Assembly (NCBI GenBank): GCA_018417955.1
Contig: JACTVC010000006.1
Coordinates: 1,116,001-1,180,000, forward strand
Length of the DNA: 64,000 nucleotides
Direction of reading: 5' to 3'
Origin: Laccaria trichodermophora
Taxonomy: Eukaryota > Basidiomycota > Agaricomycetes > Agaricales > Hydnangiaceae
The notes under the pieces are model-generated. The model saw only the letters and a program-made list of their open reading frames with translations. It was not told where the DNA came from and did no database searches. A program made the position numbers and the translations under genes. Of this stretch, positions 58,042 to 64,000 are shown in pieces. Each line of letters opens with the position of its first letter. Position 1 is the first letter of the stretch.

Positions 58042-59263
58042 CATTTACACCATGGTTTATGAACGTGGTTTCATATCTTGTAATGTATGGTCACCATCTA
58101 ATCTCATTCTTCCATTGCTATTATCCAGCACCAATTCTGGCGATCGTCCATGGATAACAGGTGCGCTGTGTCATCTTCATATATGCATGTGACAATTTAA
58201 AGTATAACGCTCGCTTACACGTACTGCCAGCCATACCGTGGATGAAACGCTGAAGCTGCCTCATGGCAAAGATATCGCTCTGGTGTTCACACAGCTGGAC
58301 CAGGTTAATGGTGCTTGACAACGGCTTTTACTAGACCCCTGCCTGTCAATGTCATGCCGGCTGGATGGCCGCCGATTGGGGTTGGAGGAGACTCTTTCCT
58401 TGATTCGAACTTCAGAGTGACAAATGCCCTCGATCAGCGCTAAACCTTGGACACTCGACAAAGAACGCGATCAGCGCACGGATGGGGCATACCATATCTT
58501 TACAACTTGTTGCATCTTGCGCCACAAATCCATGGAGCCTTGTCAGCAGGTCCCCGTTTGATGCAAATAGAACTAGCATCGATACCGCGTACATATTCCA
58601 GTTAGGAGGAGCCCGCAGCCTACAGGCCTCATATGAAGGTCAACATCATTCATTTTCCGTTTTTTCCTTTTTTCTGCAATCACTTGGGCCAACAAGTCAG
58701 GTCATCGATTCCGAAGGTTAGACTAGGCCAGACTTCACTCCTTCATCAGGGCTGACTATTTGTAAAATTTGCCAGAGCTTTGTGATCACCAAGCACCTGA
58801 TGGCTCTGCCGCTCTGACGCCCATGATGACAAGAGGATGTTTGACAGCCCGCAAAGATCGGTCATGCGCAACCTCCATTAGCCCCCACGTCCGAAGATCA
58901 AATGACAAACAGCTTCAACAAGGAGGTGAACCATCTCTGACATGCAAACGTAGCCTGAGGGTCGTCACGCTACTGGTGATTGAAGGATGAACATCACGTC
59001 GCGTTGCATCCTCATGACCTCATCCAGCAAGGCGTTCCTGCCCATCAATGACGATCTGAGAAACTATCTATGAATCAAGGTATCTTGCTAAAGTTTTATC
59101 GCGTTGATAACCCTGACAGAGTATCCAGCTTTCTCAAATTAGGCTTGAAGTGAAATTATTATTTTTCTTGCTCTTGTGGTAGTTCACTGAATAGCTAGCT
59201 GCATTGAGTTATACTTACACATCCTACTTTCCTTAGCTTCATCAATCTGCAAAGAGCGACTGC
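58042..59263. other. Intergenic, no gene seen
   Basis: About 1.2 kb between the convergent PMS1 and RPC82 genes. Short frames only, with no motif, repeat or RNA gene recognised. The length is large for convergent genes here, so decayed sequence is possible. Confidence 0.45.
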
Positions 59264-61411
59264 TTAATCATCGTTGGAAGCTAACACGCCGAGGTCTCTC
59301 AATACGAATACAGATTCCTCTACGCGCGCCTCAAGTCCTGTTAGCTTGAGTTGCTTCTCCTTCCATTCCTTCAAAATGTCCTTCTCCATCCTCGTCAGCA
59401 AACTTTCATCCTGACTTACATCCGTCCTCTCACACTTTTCTAGCACGGCTGCGACCTCAGGGACTTCTCTCTGTGCCCGGCGTCGCATGCTGATATTGTA
59501 TAGGGTTTTGAACACGTTTCCCAAGATCGCTAAATGAGCTTTGTTGTGGTCAACATACCTAACAAGCAGGATTGAGTGCGGGTGAAGCTGATTGGTAAAC
59601 AATGATTATACCAGAGATAAAATGTACGAGTTGGGTTCCTATCAGCACTCTTGGGCACCTCTTGGGTACTGATCAATGAATCAGAGGCGAGGGCGGCCAA
59701 CAGCGGACGGACATCTTTGGGTGCCATCATAACGATTTTCGAAATCTGTGAAGATATCAGACCCGTGAAATGTTTCAAATTTGACATTTGACTGATACCT
59801 GTTTTTCGTCCATCTTCCCAGTATCTGATAACAGGCGCAATATGCGAACACCCTCCACGCCGTGTTTTTCTCTAGCTACAGACTCCACCAAACGCCGCCG
59901 CAGGCGACGCCCGACAACTTCAAACTCAACCTGAACTTTCGACGTTCCGAAAGAAACAAAAGAGGATTCACGCCCAGCTGCTGTAGGATTATCAGCTGAC
60001 GAGAGCATCCCCAGATAATCCTTGATGCAGGTGGCATTCGAGGTCTTCTTGGAGGAATGTGCAAGGCCTTTCCCCAAATCCTCGTCCTCCGGAAGTTGCG
60101 TCATAATGTTGGCCACCGAGATCGGCTCTGATGAGGCATGAGTTTGGCGGCGCCCCGTGCACTGAACTGACTCTTACCTGATCGCACCTCCGAAACGTTG
60201 AGTTGAGACTGTTCTGTGACTTTCATTGCCGCTCGAATGACAAGAGCCGCTTGATGATTGAAACGTTCTTTAACAGCAGCGACGATTAACTGCGAAAGCG
60301 TCAGCTATTCATGTTCTTTCTGAAAAGAGGAAAATTTACTCCATTGCGAAGGTGAACGTTGAATCTTTCGTAGTTCACCCGGAAGTAAACTGTGTCCTAT
60401 CCGGTGTTCAGAAACTCGAAACTATTACCCACAAGAGTCAAGCTCACATCGACACTCTCCTCACTCTCCGAGGCTTTGCGCTATGGAATCTTTAACGGCC
60501 AATATATATATAACTTAGACTGATTAACTTACCTTTGCAGAGCGGCCTGATTGATCTTTTGCTTTGCGTTTCTAAAAACGAAAACCTGATTTCTTTATGA
60601 TGGTACGACGTGATGATATGAGAGGGACTAACAAGACCAATTTTTTCAGCTTCTTCCTCTTCGCGCTTCAGACGAGCTTCAGCGACTTCCTTTGCTTGGC
60701 GAAGTTCCTTTGCAGTTGGAAAGCCAGATATTTTGCGCTTTTCTTCAGCCTCATATTGGATACGTTTATCGCAGGGAGATATATGGGAGAGGGTCGTGGA
60801 GGGTTTGAGATAACGTCCAGAAACCAATTTATGTATGGCTTGAGTGTAGGCAATGATACCTGGTCATATTATCAGATGTGGAAACAAAGAGACACCGACC
60901 GACATACCTTTCCCATCGAAGATTCCCAACAGAGACATGATATCAGGCACCTTTAGCTTTCCATGGTCAAGTATGACTTGCACCACCTCGGCCGCCTGGT
61001 TAATTACAATAAGAATGACTGAACAAAGTTCAGATTCAAATCACGTACGGGCTCTCCGAATAATTCCTCTGATTTGTGAATGAATTTCCCAAATCTAAGG
61101 CGCATGAGACATTCGTCGATATTGACTTCGAACATCTCGCCCTCGTCGGATAGAACATGCCAGATTATGTTGTGCTGCACAAGAACGAGAATACAAGCTC
61201 GAACTGTACGTGGTCTGAGGGCCGTGAAGCGAGTCAATTGAGGCAATGGTAGGCGTCCACGAATGAGAAGCACCGAGGCAATTTTCTGCAGTGATGTTGA
61301 GAACGAGAGTCAAGGATTGACAAAAAAAGGGCGACGACGCACTGCCGTAAGGGGACCAAAATGCGAGTGAATTATCTCAACGCACAAGCGTGCCGTATGT
61401 GAATCGGCCAT
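59264..61411 (-). CDS. RPC82: RNA polymerase III subunit RPC82/RPC3
   Basis: A minus-strand gene of about nine exons from ATG 61411 to the stop at 59264. The first exon codes MADSHTARLCVEIIHSHFGP. The next carries the N-terminal winged-helix (IASVLLIRGRLPLPQLTRFT; VRACILVLVQHNIIWHVLSD), then AAEVVQVILDHGKLKVPDIM. The middle has a Lys/Glu-rich segment, DTVYFRVNYERFNVHLRN and LIVAAVKERFNHQAALVIRA. The C-terminus has EVVGRRLRRRLVESVAREKH, ISKIVMMAPKDVRPLLAALA and YVDHNKAHLAILGNVFKTLY. The order matches RPC82, one of the three Pol III-specific subunits that recruit the polymerase to TFIIIB. Some middle exon edges were not fixed. Confidence 0.88.
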
Positions 61412-62324
61412 GGTATACGTCTGTCCAGGCGGCAACCAGACGAAGTAGTTGAAGAAAAAGAAGATTATTTATATTATTATTATTATGGCTAAAATAATTA
61501 TTCTGGAAATTCAGAATGCGATAAGATGCAAATAAGATGAACTTCCAACGGAGTGGTGAGTACTTTCCCGTTCCATGGCCACTGGCAATTCGAATTCTCC
61601 TTGTGATCTAAGTGTGTAACAACGGGACAGCCTTACAGCAGTGCATAACTCATCGCGACGTCCGCGACCGTTGGCAACATCTATTTATGCTTCCGCCTAT
61701 ATTCTGAATCAGTAAGTCGGCGATAGAGCTTGAGCTTTGAAATTTATTACATAAAGCATATCTCATCCGCGTTCCGAGTCGGAAACATACTGGGAGAATG
61801 CGACAAACTTGTCACGATCAGGAGGTGGCTATGAGACCAGTGGTAACCTCAACTTGTACATGACAGCCTTTGAGATGTTCTTGTGGCTTTTTTTTTCGGA
61901 AAGGCGGAGGAATAATCTGGCCCCAGATGTGGTACAGTGGTGCGCATCAGAGGGACGGCCGACCAGGATGCTTGGCGATGGTGGCGACAAAAGCGCTCCA
62001 CATCGAGGATGGAGTCGGTTGGACCTTCAAGGCTCCAATCCTGGTATTTCGCCGGAGGCGGGTGCATGACATCTCCTGGAATGGTAGAATCTACCCAACA
62101 TAGGGGGTCCGGTAACCGGTGTCTTGGTCAAATCATCCGAACCTAATCAGGCTGTCATATTCCCATTTGGTACCAGGTCCAGAATGTCAGGAACGGATAA
62201 TATGATGAAACTGTTTTCCTACAAGCCAACACTCTCTTAATCCTCCCCATACCAGTCGGTCTCTACAACGTTTACTTCTTCTCCCTCTTCTTTCCATTTG
62301 ATGAAGGCGAAAGACAAAGTCAAG
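61412..62324. other. Intergenic between divergent genes
   Basis: About 900 bp with the promoters of RPC82 (minus) and the G-alpha gene (plus). An open frame at 61809-62069 has no recognisable motif. Nothing else was seen. Confidence 0.45.
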
Positions 62325-64000
62325 ATGGCTTCGTTTCCCTCGACCAACCCTTTCACAACCAAGTGGTCCGGCGTACCACCAAACGAAACGGAGGAGGAGG
62401 CGCAGATTCGGGTCAAGCTGATGCAAGAAGCCGTGCGGGTGTCAAAAGAAATTGACCAATCGCTAAACGAGGCCAGAAAAGCTATCGAAAAGAAAAAGAA
62501 AGCTGTCAAGATTTTGTTGCTTGGTATGCACTTTGTAGTAGACTTGACGCCGTAGACCTGTGCTGACCTGATTTCAAGGACAATCAGAGTCCGGAAAGGT
62601 ATGGCACTGATGCGCAACGGTAAAAACAAGATACTGACATCGTCAACCCCGCTGTGTTCTAGAGTTCTGTTCTGAAAAGTACGTGGTCGAGCCGCATTCA
62701 TTAAACGATGCTGAGCTGGGGTTTCAAAGATTTTCAGCTTGCATTTGCACCCAAGCATTTTGAAGAGGAGAGAGCAATCTGGAAAACAATCGTCCAACTA
62801 AATCTTATTGCGCAAGTCCTTCACCCCTATTCCTCGCATTTCTTTTTGACGCTATCTTTCCAGGTCAATACGGACGATTTTAGATGCGCTAAAAGATGAG
62901 TATGAGACGTCTGGCGCACCCCCACCAACCCCTACCGAATCATCGTTGCGTGGCCCTGCTCGTAATCTGCGCCGCATCCGACTAGGACTTTCACCTCTCT
63001 TTATCATCGAAACCAACCTTATAAAGATGCTGTCGCCAGATGTCAGTGACGCGCGGGAGCTTTGTGTTCGAGCAGGAAGCGGATGGAAAGAGCTTTTGGG
63101 CCACAGGGGAAGGAAGGGTGCTAACGGCCAGGAATCTAATGGACGACCACGCTCACGCACGGTCATCAACCACGAGAATGACCCAACAAACGTACTTTCT
63201 GCACAGAAAAGCGATATCATTGCTTTATGGGAGGATCAGACGGTACAGGATATCCTAAGAAAGCGTGGTATACGGTTGGAAGACCAACCTGGCTTGTGAG
63301 TGGACTTTCGGGACCACTTGCGCTTTTACTGATTGTTTCTTTCAGTTTCATGAATGACGTTGCACGTATCGCTACACCGGAATACCAACCAACCGATTGT
63401 ATGTTTACTCATTTGTATCTGCATTCAGTACTGATTGTGAGGAAGCGGACATCATTCGGGCACGGATACGAACAGTTGGGGTTGAAGAGCATCACTTTCT
63501 GGTTGAACGAGGTTGGTGGTCAAGAATGTTCTATTTTTGCCTTTATTTGAGTGACATGGCCCCACACAGGAGTTGATGCCAACTCTGATTTCTACATCAC
63601 GGACGTTGGTGGGACCAGGAGCCAGGTTAGTGCTTCAATAGTCGGTACCCATTACTTGGCCGTTAACGTTTGCGCAGAGAGCCTCTTGGGTGCCATATTT
63701 CGACGACCGTGATGATCACAATCTTCGTAGTTGGGATAGACAGTGCTGACATCATTTACAGTTCAAGCTATTCTATTCCTTGCGCCACTTGCTTTTAATC
63801 AATCATTGGAGGAAGATTCACGGGTTAATCGACTGGTGCGTGTTGCGTACCTCAATTGAGCTCCTTCCATGTGAATACTTCGCTCAGGAGGACAGCCTTG
63901 CGCTCTGGAGGGACATCTGTGGCAACAAACTGCTAGCATCCGCCAATCTAATCCTATTTTTCAATAAGGTAGATTCATAGACATTTTTTCCCGCTACTCT
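62325..64000 (+). CDS. Atypical heterotrimeric G-protein alpha subunit, 3' end outside window
   Basis: Exons begin at ATG 62325 (MASFPSTNPF; an in-frame ATG at 62301 is possible) and include 62325-62523 and 62579-62598. The P-loop GQSESGKSS is split by an intron. The helical domain (NFQLAFAPKHFEEERAIW; IRTILDALKDEYETSGAPPP) carries an inserted basic loop (HRGRKGANGQESNGRPRSRT), as in the large basidiomycete G-alpha-like group. Switch I keeps its arginine (RARIRTVGVEEHHF). The G3 motif reads DVGGTRSQRASW, with threonine in place of the catalytic glutamine. The G4 motif FFNKVD is reached at the edge, where an intron (AAG|GTAGAT) probably starts. The C-terminus with the receptor-contact helix lies beyond the window. 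Confidence 0.85.

Noticed and set aside
61809..62069. Plus-strand frame of 86 codons upstream of the G-alpha gene
   Set aside because: No motif, poly-T run inside, and equally long frames on the opposite strand; not distinguishable from non-coding.

Overview
The window is nuclear DNA from a filamentous basidiomycete, most likely a mushroom-forming agaricomycete. The evidence is gene structure: many introns of 41-65 bp with GT-AG ends and short exons. It is also the gene families present: F-box/LRR proteins, FunK1 kinase-like proteins, NACHT-WD40 (NWD) proteins, Crinkler-type NTPases, fungal HNH proteins and an atypical G-alpha, alongside ordinary housekeeping genes. No rRNA, tRNA or CRISPR array was seen.

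Layout. 1-6.9 kb: an unresolved fragment, an F-box-like gene, dim1 (U5 snRNP), a 2-oxoglutarate/Fe(II) oxygenase, a decayed HNH-family copy and a small membrane protein. 7.0-7.5 kb: a 470-bp MITE-like element with a 6-bp target duplication. 7.7-11.4 kb: a short FunK1 kinase-like gene and a single gene holding two tandem HNH modules. 12.4-19.8 kb: a nucleotidyltransferase-fold protein, an AIFM2/FSP1-like FAD oxidoreductase and a single-pass membrane protein with a Kre9/Knh1-like ectodomain. 21.3-26.7 kb: a 1646-residue NACHT-WD40 protein with 16 near-identical WD units. 26.7-29.8 kb: degenerate intron-like repeats and no clear gene. 30-35 kb: a small Gly/Tyr/Pro-rich protein and an LSH/DDM1-type SNF2 remodeller.

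35.8-42.9 kb is the most unusual part. A minus-strand gene fuses a TFIIS N-terminal (LW) domain to the NTPase body normally found behind a Crinkler ubiquitin-like header. Next to it are a PHD-finger gene and, on the plus strand, an intact Crinkler with the standard header. A second Crinkler copy at 49.7-52.6 kb is broken by several frameshifts.

43.6-48.8 kb: a frameshifted F-box/LRR pseudogene, then U1-C and LSM3 head to head. A 1.09-kb Tc1/mariner-like deletion derivative splits them and ends about 5 bp before the LSM3 start codon. 52.8-64 kb: a Trf4-type poly(A) polymerase, PMS1, RPC82 and a G-alpha gene that runs off the window.

In overall character, conserved RNA-processing, repair and transcription genes (dim1, YHC1, LSM3, RPC82, PMS1, LSH) are interleaved with fast-evolving families linked to self/non-self recognition or effector functions (NWD, FunK1, HNH, Crinkler). 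All exon models were read by eye from frame, splice sites and family motifs; no database search or computed alignment was run.
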